From positions 37,354,382 to 37,418,381 of the forward strand of contig CP154957.1 of NCBI GenBank assembly GCA_039621445.1: a DNA stretch of 64,000 bases, read 5' to 3'. Source of the stretch: Euglena gracilis. Lineage: Eukaryota; Euglenida; Euglenophyceae; Euglenales. The notes beneath the pieces were generated by a model. That model searched no databases. It had not been told where the DNA came from and saw only the letters and a list, made by a program, of their open reading frames with translations. Shown here in pieces: positions 18,798-31,000 of this stretch (position 1 is the first letter of the stretch; each line of letters starts with the position of its first letter). Made by a program: the position numbers and the translations under genes.

Positions 18798-21246
18798 TGA
18801 CCCGCCAGCTGCGTGGGACGGCGATACGCTGCACGTTGACGGGCCCCAAAAAAGGAGCAAACGGCCACGGCGAATCAAGGTTGGTCTGCTTTTCCCCCCT
18901 TCTCCCAGGCTGATCCCAACCGTGACCCCAATGCACCCCCGTACAAAACACCCGGCACTGGATGCGACCCACGGGTCACGCGGCTGGCAGCCTCGCCGTC
19001 CCCCCCCCCTGCCCCCAAACTGCCTCCTGGCCGCCCCGGTCGGCCCACCCCGCCCCTCCCCACGTCCAGTCCCACACGTACGCTCGCCGCGGCCCTGTCA
19101 CAGGGCGGGGCGATGGTCCGCCCCGGCCCCCCTGTGCAGGTGTGCACTGAGCCCAGGGGACCCCCAGCGTTGGGGCCGCCCGCCCGCCCGCCCCTCTTGG
19201 GGGGGGGGGGGGCTCCTCCGACGCCTGCAGACGGAACACGCACCGCAATCGGCCCCTCTGACGACGAAGTTTTGGGACGTGCCGGTCGGTGTCAGCCGTT
19301 GTTGACTGATCGCCGACAGGCTCAGGTTTGGGGCAGAGAGCCCAAACAGCATACCTCTGAACTCTGCTGTGAAAGCGCAGTTTTTAAAAAGGGGATAAAA
19401 CATGTCTCCCCCCCATACCTTCCCTTGAGAGGGCCGCCCCCCCACCAAGCCTGGGGACCCCTCACAACGCGGGGCGCCCTGCACGCCAACCGACCTGCTG
19501 GGATGGTGGACGCGCGCCACACCCCCCTCCCCCACCAGGGGTTTTTTTTAGTCTTGGACCCCCTCCCCCGAGGGGGAGGGGGGTAAAGTGGGTGGGTCCT
19601 TTGGACCCCCTCCCCCCCCTGGGGGGGGTGGGGGCAGGGGCTGGTGGGTATATCTTTTTCGGCGGCGAAGGCGCCGAAAATTTTTGAAAAGGTGCTATTT
19701 TTAGCATTTTTGGCTATTTTCGGGCAAAAGTGGGTGGGCCCCACCCCAGGGGGTGGGTGGGTGGGTGCCGCCCCCCCCCCCCCCCCCCCGGTCTTAAAAA
19801 AATCCCTGTCCCCCACAGCACCCCTGCAGTGCATGGCCCGCCACCGCCATACAGTGCTGGCCCCCCCTCCCCTCCCCCTCTGTCCTTTTTGTTCCTGTCT
19901 GTCCCTCCCCTGCCGGCTCGCCCGTGCCTCGCACTGCCGGCGACTGTCTGCGGCCCTCTGGGGGGTGCATTCGCCCGTGCACTTCCTGAATGTCATCCCC
20001 GAAGCCAGGGGTTGCCTCTGCCCCCCCCCCCCCGTTGTCCCGCCACCCTCCATCTTGCCCTCCCCACATCTTACCCTCGGTGGCACGTCGCACTGTCAAC
20101 TGCAATAACCTGCTTCCCGCCCCCTGCCCCTCCCCCATGTACCAGTGGTGTCATGCAAGCTGGCCGCACTTGTTCCCCTGTGCCCTTTTGGCAGGGCACC
20201 AAGTTGGGCCATTTGAGAACGTCCCCCAGCCTGTTGCCGGGATCACGACCACACAGGTGCAGGCTGTGGAATTTGCCCAGCAGGACAGTCCAGGTGCTTT
20301 ATTGCAAGGGCAAGAGGTTCAGGGTTCGAGTTTCACTGTTCCTGAACGACGTCGAGAGCCTGGGCACCTTTTTTTTTTATACCTTGGGCATGGCTTTCCA
20401 CCGCCTGAATGTTGGGGCGGGGGTTGCAAGCACTTGTTTTTGTGGGTTTTTTTGCGTTTTCTGATTTTGGCAAATTGCCCTTTTTCCTTCTTTTTTTTGT
20501 GGTTTTCCCCCGCCAACTGGTACCACATGCCTTTTTTATTTCCCCGTGTTTCCTGTCCAAAAGGGAATTCATTTTATTATGTCCATCTTTTTTATATTTT
20601 CTAAGTCTTGGGGTTCACATGTGTTTTCCTCCCATGCTGCCTATGATAAGCTGTTTCCTTTTGGAGTTTTCTCGTGCTTTACGCTCTCCAAATTCCATCA
20701 GAGCCCACACCCCCAGCCAGCCAGGGCATCGCTTCAGCTGAAGGGACCCCACTCTGACAATCATTTAGCCACTGCCCCCCCCCCCCCGAGGGGGGAGGGA
20801 TGACTGGCTGGTTTTTGTCCAGACCCCCTTCCCCGAGGAGGGGGGGGGCAGGTCTCACAGGGCTAACCTTTGTGGTCCCTGTTTCACTGCTTACTTTTGT
20901 TGAATTTGGGTTGTTACCTTTGTTTCCATCTAAAAAGATGCAGAGCACAGGCCCCAACCCTCAATTTGAATGCAATTTGTTGATGCAATCATTGACCAAC
21001 GCTGAGGAAGATGGCAGGGACTGGAACGGTTTAATGGAAACTCCATCCAGTTCCCAACCCTACATGCAATTGCAACGCCAAGGCACATTGAATCAATTGT
21101 CATTGGCACAAGGAGGTAATACCTCCTCCTTGTTGTCGCAAGGGGACGATAAGCCTTCCTCATCATTGTCATTAATTGTGAGGGATGCAGGGGGTAAAAC
21201 GCCTTCCTCCATCCAGATCCACCCATCTTTGCAAGAAGTTGCTTAA
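18798..21246 (+). CDS. Putative Gln/Ser-rich, probably nuclear protein; gene model incomplete
   Basis: Three exon-like segments on the + strand may form one gene. 18798-18879 reads DPPAAWDGDTLHVDG, then the basic, NLS-like PQKRSKRPRRIK with donor GTTGGT. 20195-20330 after TTTTGGCAG reads VPQPVAGITTTQVQAVEF and ALLQGQEVQ. 20937-21246 reads MQSTGPNPQFECNLLM, then Gln/Ser-rich sequence to a TAA. A basic patch plus Gln-rich tracts suggests a transcription factor or coactivator, but no DNA-binding domain is recognised. Phases between the segments do not close, so exons are missing or the grouping is wrong. Confidence 0.4.
19536..19808. mobile_element. 273-bp hAT-type MITE, CAGGG-poly(T) family, copy 1
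   Basis: Left CAGGGGTTTTTTTTAGTC, right (reverse-complemented) CAGGGATTTTTTTAAGACC. TCCCCCAC flanks both ends (19528-19535 and 19809-19816), a perfect 8-bp TSD. The interior has paired GGACCCCCTCCCCC/GGGGGTGGG arms and a GGCGAAGGCGCCG hairpin. It sits between exon-like segments at 18.8 and 20.2 kb. Confidence 0.9.
20937..21246 (+). CDS. Gln/Ser-rich terminal exon with AT-richer codons
   Basis: About 103 codons ending SIQIHPSLQEVA and TAA. Contains SSLLSQGDDKPSSSLSLIV and MQLQRQGTLNQLSLAQGG. Unlike the GC3-rich kinase and F-box exons it favours TTG, CAA, TCA and GCA, so it may be a younger or differently constrained sequence. The acceptor is either CTAAAAAG before the ATG or GATGCAG shortly after it. 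Confidence 0.5.
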
Positions 21247-21338
21247 GAAAGTTTGACCCCACCCCCTGGGGGAGTCCAGCCAGCCAGCAGCCTGTTTCCA
21301 GCCCCGGACCCCCCCTTCCCCCATTAAGGAGATTTATT

Positions 21339-21480
21339 TCCATGCCCTTCGGGCAGCTGGACGGTAATGGATTTTTCGCTTTCGGGGTACAAAAATGGGC
21401 AATAAATGGGGGGAAATGGGTCAAAAATGGGCGAAAATGGGTCGGAAAAAAGCTGTCCAGGGCATTTTTGGGCCAAAAAA
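21339..21480. repeat. Dispersed repeat, inverted copy at about 42600-42725
   Basis: GGGCAGCTGGACGGTAATGG, GGGTACAAAAATGGGC and AAATGGGTCGG recur in reverse complement at 42600-42725. The adjacent phrase GACCCCACCCCC...GTCCAGCCAGCCAGCAGC occurs directly at both 21253 and 42260. A shared mobile repeat, class unknown. Confidence 0.6.
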
Positions 21481-21932
21481 AATCGATTTTTTTTATTTTT
21501 GCATAATTGGCAGTTTTTTTTGGACATTTTTGCGATTTCGATTTCTTGGTTCCTGGTTCGACCCCGGGTCGGCCCCAGCTCCAGCCCGGGACTTCTGTGG
21601 GCCTGTGGGGGGCCAGCAGCCTTTTTCCTGCCAGCCCAAATTTTCCAGCCTCTGTGCTGTACCCCCCGAAGGTCGGGGGGGGGGGGAGGTGGCAAAAAAC
21701 CACCAAAGTTACCGGGCACAAAATGTGTTCTTTTAGGCCATTTCCTTCACGTCACCTTCCCTTTGATTCCGGAGTGGCAGACCCGGGGGGGATAGTGACT
21801 GACTGGATATCCGAAAACGTGGCTTTGGAACAGTTTTTGGAGAGGTGAAATGCCCTCCCCCTCCCCCAGGCAATACATTTCAAACCCCTCAGTTGCCCCC
21901 CCCCCCCTCCCTCCGGTGGATGGACGGCCGGG

Positions 21933-22031
21933 ATGCCGCCGCCCGACCCGACGACGTCCCTGTGGCGGACCACGGACCTCGCCCTCGCAGTGCTCAGCTT
22001 CCTCCCCCTGCGGTCGCGGCTGCTGCTCTCG
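21933..22031 (+). CDS. F-box exon 1 with start codon
   Basis: ATG at 21933, then MPPPDPTTSLWRTTDLALAV and LSFLPLRSRLLLS: 33 codons, donor TCG|GTGTGC in phase 0. This start is chosen because it is the first ATG in the frame carrying the F-box helix; the frame upstream runs into poly-C. Confidence 0.8.
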
Positions 22032-25000
22032 GTGTGCCCCCCCCCCCACTCAGCCTCGGCCAGCTTGGGCACCCTGCACGCCAGCAACTCCACTCAGAAG
22101 TCCTCCCCCAGGACATTGGCTCTGGAAAATGCGGGAAGACGTTTGGGCGATGATGCCAAGGATGAAGAGCACGGCGAGGGGAGGCACGCGGGCATGTGAC
22201 CGTGTGCCTCCTGCCTACGTGCGCCATGTGAGCGTGCTTTGGCCAGCCAGTGTAAAGGAAGGCGGTGCAACGCCCCACAAGTGCAGGGTGGGGGGGACCC
22301 ACATCCGACTGGTTTGGGTTTGCTCTGCAAGTTGGCCTCAGCTTTGCTCACCCTTCATCGCAGCAAAGGTCAACAGTATTCACACATACCCACCGTGTTT
22401 TTTTTGGTGCTAATTCATTTTTGTATGTTTTGTGGTTCATTTGCCATGGGGTGCTGTCTCACTGGTTTTTTCCCTCAGAGTGGCTGGCTGATATTGGCAC
22501 AACTCCCTCCCCTGGGAGGGTTGTTGGCAAAAAGCCACCAAAGTGACTGGCCCCGAAGGTGCTCGAAAATTTTTAGGCCATTTACTTCAAATTCATGGTT
22601 TGGTGACTGACCAGGTTCCCCCCAAAAACGGCCAGTGACTGACTGGTTTTGGAAGATTGGAAGTGCTCCCCGGGGGGCAGAGTTCGATAAAAGGAGGGCG
22701 TACGGGGTTTACTACACCGGCCCCCCCCCCTCGCCCCCCCCCCCCCCCCCCCCCTCGTGGACCAGAGTGGGGGGCCTGTGCCAAGGGGGGTCCGGCCCGA
22801 CCCCGGGGCGGTACCCTGGACCCCCCCAAAAGGTCAATGTTTTCCTTCCGGTGTTTTGTGCCGCGAAACTTTTTTGCTTTTTTTTTGGCAAATTTTTCCC
22901 CAACAAAGTGGCTTAGCACTTTTGGCCATTTTGGGGGGTCAAATTTTTTTTCGGCCCGGCGCTTCGCACCAGGCCGAAGATTGGTCACCCGGACCGTGGG
23001 TTCGGTGGGGGGGGGGGGGGGGGCTGCCCTTATAACCCCCCCCAAACCTATAAGAAACCCTTTGGGGATTTTCGGACCGTCACCCACCTATAAGAAACCC
23101 CACCTATAAGAGACCCCTTGGGAGCTCTTGGTTGGCCACCGGTAAGAAACCCCAAGAAATGCCATGTTAAACGGGAGCAGAAGAGCACAATTGTCGGAGG
23201 TGCAACAGGCAAAAATGCTCCTGTCCACTGCAGGCAAAAGCTTTTTGGAAAAGCAGGCAGCAATGCGCATGCTTTTTGGAATGCACTGGAGCTGGAGCTG
23301 GGCCAGGCATAGCAATGGGCTTCAATCAACAAAGGAAGGTGCCACTCACACCCTCACCATGAATCACCATCAAGAAGCAGCTTCCTGGTTTTTAAAATAT
23401 AAATGGCTAATTTCAATTGAAGCCCCATTGCAAAAGCGGCGTTACAAAAGACTGCAAGGAGGATGGGGACAGGCATTAGGAGCCACCTATAAGAAAACTC
23501 CCACCTACAAGAAACCTCCCAGCAATGACCTCGACACCCACCTATAAGAAACCCCCACCTATAAGAAACCCTTTTGCTCGGTTTTGGGAAACCCACTTAT
23601 CAGAAACTGGTGTCTTTTAGGTGGGGGGTTTACCCCCTGCCCCCACCTGCAGATGGGGGGTCCGGACCCCCCCACCTGCCCTTATATCGAAGCCTGCCCG
23701 AGGGTCGGTGAAAATTCTGAACCAAGGTATTTGTCAAAAGCTATAAAATTGTCCGAAATATTTTGCTATTCCCCCGGTAGGGAAAAGAGGCATTTTTGTG
23801 GGCCCCTTCGGGTACGCAGCAACCCTGGACTTTTGACCAGGTTTTGAATAGTGCTGAGCTCTTTACTTTGTGCGGGTTTTGACTGAAACCAAAAACGTGG
23901 CTCGGACGCTAGGCATAGGAGTAATGGGAAGCAATTTTTGGTACGTTTTGGTGCTCATTTTTGGCTCAAAAACAGTTTTTCCAGGTTCGGGAGGCCAAAG
24001 AACATCGTTTCAGGCAAAAATGTTTTTTTCTGATTTTTTCCACTTTTTTTAACCCGTTTCTGACCCAAAGTCCATGGGTTTCGGCCCAAAACGGCCGCTG
24101 GGGGGGGGTCGAAAAACGCTCATTTTCGGCCCAAAAACAGGTTTTCCGGGTCCGGGAGGCTAAAAAACATCGTTTCGGGCAAAAAAAATTTCTGATTTTT
24201 TTCTGACTTTTTTGACCCCGAAATGGCCAAAAACGGCTGGGTCAAACTGGCCAAAGCTGTACAAAACGGCCAAAAATGGCCGTAACTCGGGCTAGGCGGG
24301 GAGTTGCGGGAAATCAAAATACTGTTAGATAGGGCATTTTAAGGGCTTCAATTTGGGTCTCCAGACATTTCTTTTGATTCCCCACCATTTCAAATTTGAA
24401 ATTTGAAATTTGAAATTTCAGAAAAATCGATTTTTTTTTGAGCCAAAAAAGGGCCGAAAACGGCCAAGTCGTAAGCCTGTCGCGCTGTTTTGGGCCGTAA
24501 ATCGGCCATATTTCGGGCCAGACGGGGAGTTACGGGGAAATCAAAATACTGTTGAATAGGGCATCGTAAGGGCTTCAATTTAGGTCTCCGGACATTTCTT
24601 TTGATTTTTGCTTCATTTCCGAGATATTTTGGAAACATCGATTTTCTGACCCCGAAAACGGCCCAAAATGGCCCCAGAAAATGGACCAGAATTGGTCGAA
24701 AAATGGCCGCAACTCGAGCTACACGAAGATTTGGGGGGAAAGTAAACCCCCCTCCCAAATAACCCCCCCCCAAAATAACACCCCCCCCTCGGGGGCGGAT
24801 TTCGGGCGCCCAAAGCGCCCAAATAACACACTTCCCTGTTTCCCTTTGGTTTTCCATGTAAAAATAACCCCCCCAAATAACACCCCCCCCTGGGGCCCCA
24901 GCTTGGGTGCCCAAATAACACACCGGGGGGGGGGGAGGGGGTGCGTTTTTTTGGGGGGTTTAAACCACGGTTGGATAGGACATTCCAAGGGCTTCATTTT

Positions 25001-28000
25001 TGCTCTTTGGATTTTTCCCTTTATTTTAATTCATTGGGGAGATATTTTGTAAAAATCGATTTTTTTGACAAAAAAAGGACGCCAAAAACAGCCCAAAATG
25101 GCCGTTTTGGCGCGCCGGAACACGGGCCAGGCGTGTCGGCGGCCAAAACAGCGAACAGGGGGTGATAGAGGGCCTCTGGAGGTACATTTCATCAGACCGA
25201 CATTTCCGGAAATAATGTACGTTTTCTCGAGATATTTTTCGAAAGATCGATTTCTGGACCGCTTTTTGGACCCTGGCGAAATGGCAGAGTCGGAAGAGGG
25301 GGGGCAATCCTACCCAGTTTGGACCTCTTCGCGGGTGAATAACTCGGGCCTGGCGGGGAGTTGGGGGTCAAACGGAGGTGATTTGGAAGCCAGAAATCCA
25401 GTCGCCCGCAACTAAAAAAAAATTCCGGGAATCGGGCCGGGATAATCCGCATCTTCCCAGAGGGGGGGGGGGGCGAGGGCGGGGGGGGGGGGCTTTTCCC
25501 CAGGGGTAAGCTTCGCTCTTACCCATAAAGGGATAAGAACTCAGCGACCCCCCCAATATAACCACCCTCCTTGGGGGTCAACCACCAAACCGGATCTTAC
25601 ACCCCCCCTCCCCCCCGGGGTTGTAAGGGGGTATAGCCCATGTGCTCATTTTCTCCTCCCATGAGGATTTCAAGGCCCACCGGCTTGCTTGTGGCCCCAA
25701 TGCCGCTGCGCTGTGCAACTGGTGGTTTGCGCCGGCCCCCCCTTCCCCGCCATCCCCGGCGCAGGGGACCTGCCGGCTCCTCCACCGGCTGTACACCAGC
25801 GCCCCGCCCACCGCCTTTGACCTCTCCGCCTGCCCGCTGCCCCTCGTGCCGCCCGCCGTGACCCACATCGCAACCCGGGTGGGCCCCGCCGCCCAGCGGG
25901 TCAACCTCCACGGATACGCTGGGTGTGCCATGCGCTGGCAGCCGGTGTGCCGTATCTCGCACATTTTTGAGTCGGTGCGCATTTGCACACGGTGTGAAAA
26001 TTGTTAATTTTGAGGGTCGGGGTCGAGGTTTTTGTTTTTTCGAAGTATTTGTCACACGCCAGCCCTCTGTTTGTTGATTTTCACAAATTTTCGGTTTTGA
26101 CCCCCAGGGCATGGCACAAATTTGGTGATTTGACCTTTCAAAACTTGTACAATTTCTCAAAAGAACCAATTTCAGCTTGCACCTGTATCTTGTCCACGCA
26201 TTTACACAAATGGTTGGTTTTCTCACAAATTCAAAATTCGGGGGCGTCGTTTCAGGCTTAGTCTCACCTCCCCAAATCATTCCAGCAACATCCCATGTTT
26301 TTTTTTTGATGAGGCAGCTGCAGGAAGGTTCCAAACACACATGCTAGGTGTTATGTACCCGGTGTGACACTTGTTCTTAGGCACCTTTACAGGCAAAGTC
26401 CAAACGCGGCAAAGAAGCGGCCAAAAGTGGCCAAAAGAGACCAAGAAAAGTGGTTCAAGGCACACAGTGCTACGCAGTGCATGCAGTGCCACGCAGGGCC
26501 AAACAGTGCCACGCAGTGCGCACCAGTGCTGGCACAGCGAGGTGGGCATCCCCTTAATTATTATTGTATCATGATTGGGCAAATGTCTCAATAAAAAATT
26601 GATTGAAAAATATTGGGTCAGTAAGTGGTGCCTTCTTTGCATTTAAGAGAATATTTTTTGTGCAACGTGGAATGTTGGTATAGAAATGTGATAAACGGTG
26701 CTCAATATAATTGTTTTGGGGATTTGATTCATTGCACACTGGCATCCCCTGGGGGGGCAAGCCCCCCACCCCTTGCTGTTTTTTCCTACAATTTTTTGGT
26801 CAAGGCCACTGAAGGAATTTTCCTCAGTAAATTGCCGTGGTGGGTGGAGGGTCGGCCCCACCAGACTCTGCCATACAGCCCTGGCGGGCTTCCCATTATC
26901 GCTGTCCCTCTCCCACGGTATCCAGTGAGATTTATTTGGTGCAGGAAGAGGGGAAGGGGGTCCGGCCCCCCCCCCCCCCCCCAGGGGTCTCCAGACCCGA
27001 CCCCCCTCTGGACCAAGTGGTGTCTGGGGACACCCTGGAACCAAAGAAAAATTCCTTCTCCGGCTTGCTTTTGCGCAGGAAAACTTATGTGTTTCGTCTG
27101 TTTTTGTCAATTGGTTGAAAGAACAAAAATGCAAGTTTGAACACTTTTTTGAAGCCCACAAAAAAGCGACGCTTTGCACCGGGGAGTTTTTCTTCCAGGG
27201 AGGATCGGCCTCCCCTTCCTCCCTCCCATGGGGGGTCTGAGACCACCCCCTCCCCCCCCATTGAATACCCCCCCTTCCCCCCCTCCTCCAGAGACATCGA
27301 TGGCCTCCTACAGCGCCTCTGTCCGGCGTGTCCGAACCTATCTACTATATCATTGCAGTTCTGCTTGGAGCTGACGGACTCAGGTTTGAGGGCCGGGCAT
27401 GGGAACATTGGTGCCAAAGGGACCAACCGGCCCCCCAATTAATTGGAACCTGACACCAAAGGGACCGGCGACGTCCGATGGGGCCGGCGACGAGCCGGCT
27501 TCAATCAACGGGGCAGCCGGCAGCGACGCTGGCTTTGGAACTCCAAAGGTTGGTGGTTGGGTGGGTTTCCACACACAGAACACTGTCCACCCTTACTCCC
27601 CCCTGGGGGGATCACAAAGGGCACAGTCGGTCTGCCACCCAGGGTTGCACACCATCGCGGACCATTGCCCCCGGCTGCGGACCGTATCTTTATGGGATTG
27701 CCATCGGATCACAGAGGAGGGCTTCTGGTACCTGCTTGACAAATGTAGGTGTGGCAGTTGTGATGATGCTGAATGTGTTTGTGTCTCTCACACACTCCCT
27801 TCAAATAATGTGCATGTGTCTGCATGCGTGCCGACACGCATGCAGGCATGTGTATATGCAGGCATGCGTGCGGTGTGGGTGTGTGTGCGTGCGTGCGTGC
27901 AGTCCGGTCTCGTATAAACTCCCCAATCCATTTTCATTTCATTTCAACGCTTGTGACCAGTTTGAATATCCTAAACACGCAGGACGGTGATGTTTGGGTT

Positions 28001-31000
28001 ATTGTTGTGTTAGGGCAAGCCAGAAGACACCAACTCCCAGGCTGGCAGGTTGGGCCCCACCAGCCAGCCAGCACCTTTTTATAGCCACCTTTTTTGAAAT
28101 ACAGGCTCCAAATGAGGGAAACTGCATGTATGTATATAATAGTAATATTATATATTATATATTATATATTATATATTATATATTATATATTATATATTAT
28201 ATATTATATATTATATATTATATATTATATATTATATTATATATTATATATTATATATTACATATTATATGTTATATATTATATGTGTATGCACATATAC
28301 ATATGCATACACCCACACATATGGAACTGGATTTTTGTTGTGGGGCTGAAATTTCTGTTCACGTGCTGCAAATAAAATAATTCTCACCTCGATCTCGGTG
28401 TTTTTGTTTGGTTGGGGTTCCCGTCCGATCCATCCCAGCCGCCCCCTCCCCCCCATGATGGGTCTCAGTGCCCCCTCCAGCCTACAGAGGAAAGCCACGC
28501 CCCCTCAGGTGCCCGTGAGCAACCCTTGCCACCACCCTGCCTCTCCTTGGGTGGCAGGGCACTGCAGGTGTTCGACCTCCGGGGCCTCCGCCAGCTGACG
28601 GACACCACCATGGCCCGGATCGCCGCCCTTCCCGGCGTCAGCTTCCTTTCCCTGACAGGTCACTGGCCCCTCCCCACCCTCTTTTCTGACCACCCAGACA
28701 TCAGTCATGTGGGTTCTGCGTATGGTTTGTTTTATTTGTCTATTGCAAACCTGCCCCCCCCCCCACTTATAACCTCCTCCCCTTGGGCTCAATCACCAAA
28801 CTGTGACTTATAACCCCCAGAGGGACAATTGATGAAGAAACAAGAGTCAAAATATGCCAAAACATCACACGGTGTGCCAAAAATACAGCTGTGGTGGGCC
28901 TGCCAGTCTCTGAGTTTTTTTTTTTTGGCAAAAGAGCCCCATGAAATTATTGCCTAAAATACCTTGGTCTGCCCCCTTGGCACAAAAAATTATTCTTGAC
29001 CTCTTCCAGTTACGACTTATAAACATCGCCCATTTATACTCCCCCCGGCGGGGCCGACTACCGAACAGGATCTTATAACCCCTGGGGGTTATAAGAGGGG
29101 GGAGTTTCCATTTCTTTCCCAGTGTTTCTTCCCTTTTTCAATCCGTTTGCATTTTCTGTTGTGTGCTTTCCAACATATTCAGCAGTCAGAGGGGACTTGT
29201 GACTTTTGAGACACTGTTTCCCAAGCAGGGTTTTTTTTTAGTTGTGGACCCCCGGGGGGGGATGGGGGGGTAGGGTGGGTGGGTCCGGCCGAGCCCCCCC
29301 TCCCCGGCCGGGGGGGTCCCCCCGGAGGGGGGTGGGATATACTTTTTGGCGCCAAAGGTGCCGAAAAAGTGCTATTTTAGCACTTTTCGCGATTTTTCGA
29401 CCATTTTTTGTGGGTCCCCCGGGACCTCCCCTGGGGGGGTCCCCCCCAGGGGGTGGGTGGGTGGGGGGGCCCCTGTTCCCCTGTTCCCAAGGCTTATCGT
29501 TCGGCCTTGCAAGCAGCCGGGTGGGGAATGGTTCCTAGGGATTGCAGTGGTTGGGAGCTTCAATCCGCCCCATTGGCGGTGGTGTGCTTGCTTTGCACAC
29601 CACCGTTGTGGGTCGTTTGCGGAAGGTTGGGCGGTTTTTGGTTGGAGTGCGGCCCGGCCTTTGGCGATTTGCGACCCTGAGTTTTGTTTTGGTTGGGCCT
29701 CGGCCGCGACACCCCCCCCCCCCCCCCACCCCCAGGGCTGAATGGGTGGCAGGTGGGGGGTGACCAACCCCCATCCTTTTTGGCGTGGGAGACGCCCCGC
29801 CAGGTCATTCAATACAGCCCCCCCCCCCCCCAAAGCTGACTGCCACTGCCACTGCCACTGCCTGCCCCAGGGTCGGGCTGCACCGCCGCGGGCTTCCTCC
29901 ACCTCCTCGCGGCGCAGCGGGCCACGCTGGAGCGCATCGGCTGCATGTGCCTGGAGGCCGGGCCGCCCCTCCCCCGGCAGGTGCTCCGCGGCGACCGGCT
30001 GGTGGAAGTGCAGGTGGGCTACAGGTGGGCCCTTCCTTCCGCGTGCACTCGTGTGCGTGCGCGATATGTGTGCAGGCACACGGCCACCTTCCGCACACCC
30101 CCAGTCTTAAAAAAAAATACCTGACTGGCACGCAGGTAGTGGCGGCGGTCTTGGAGATGGAAGACCATGTGTTCGTCCAAAACGTTTATGATCCCCAAGG
30201 AGGGGGGGGGGGGTGTTGGCCAGATGGGTTATCGAGTGGGTGGGTGGGTTGGGGCCACAGGACCCCACCGCGGGGGGTCCATAGGTCAGCCCAGATGTTT
30301 TTTTTTTTTAGAGTTTGGAAAGTTTGGTGGGGAGGGGGGATTGGGTGGGTAGGTCTGTCCTCCCCCCTTTTGGGGAATGTGGTCAGCCCGAGCGGGTACC
30401 CCCTCTGAGGGGATTTTATTCTGTTTTTTTTTCCGACCCCCCAAATTGGGTCCCCCCGAGCCCCCAGGGGTGGGTCCGCGCTTTCCTCCCCCGGGTCCTA
30501 AAAAACCTCTGGTCCGACCCGGCCTTTGGCCAGGCCAGAACAATTTTGTTCCAAGGGTTTTCGGCCGATTTTGGGTTTTAAGTGGGTTTAAGTGGGTGGG
30601 TGGGTGGGTGGGTGGGTTGACCCCCCCAAGGGTCGTGCTTGGATGGGTTTTTGAAAGGGGGTGGGTGGGTGGGTTTGGGTCAGGGGGGAAAAACGCAAAT
30701 GCGTTTTTTTTGCGGTTTTTTGCGGGTTTCAATTTTCGGAAAATTTGCGTTTTTTGCGTTTTTTTGCGTTTTTTTTGCGGTTTTTTTTGCATTTTTTTGC
30801 AATTTTTTTGCATTTTTTATTTTTACATTTTTTTTGATTTTTGCGCCTCCAAATTATTGTATGCATCGCCTTGCTCACATTTCATATGCTTTTATTTACC
30901 ACCATGCACCAGCTATGCTATTTTAGACGTGCGCTGTGGTACCAATGAGGACCTTGTGAGTGAACTAACTGTTTGTGTCCTCCACACAGCCGGGTCTTTG

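Larger units (their letters stand above)
22032..25764 (+). other. 3.7-kb F-box gene intron with repeats
   Basis: Carries the CACCTATAAGAAACC block (23040-23600) and a 1.7-kb GCTGAGCTC element (23853-25545). The rest (22032-23030) holds G/C runs and AGTGACTGACTGG motifs, with no recognisable gene. Confidence 0.7.

Noticed and set aside
23164-23547. 127-codon frame MLNGSRRAQLSEVQQAKMLL... as a host gene
   Set aside because: It lies in the core of a dispersed repeat whose second copy does not preserve the frame, and its C-terminus is translated repeat (YKKTPTYKKPP).
23040-23605. Regularly repeated CACCTATAAGAAACCCC resembling CRISPR repeats
   Set aside because: Repeats are diverged, spacing is irregular, the unit occurs as two end clusters of a eukaryotic dispersed repeat, and there are no cas genes.
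24390-24923. 177-codon minus-strand frame
   Set aside because: Lies entirely in the subrepeats of the GCTGAGCTC element and CCCC/AATAACACC runs; composition is not coding-like.
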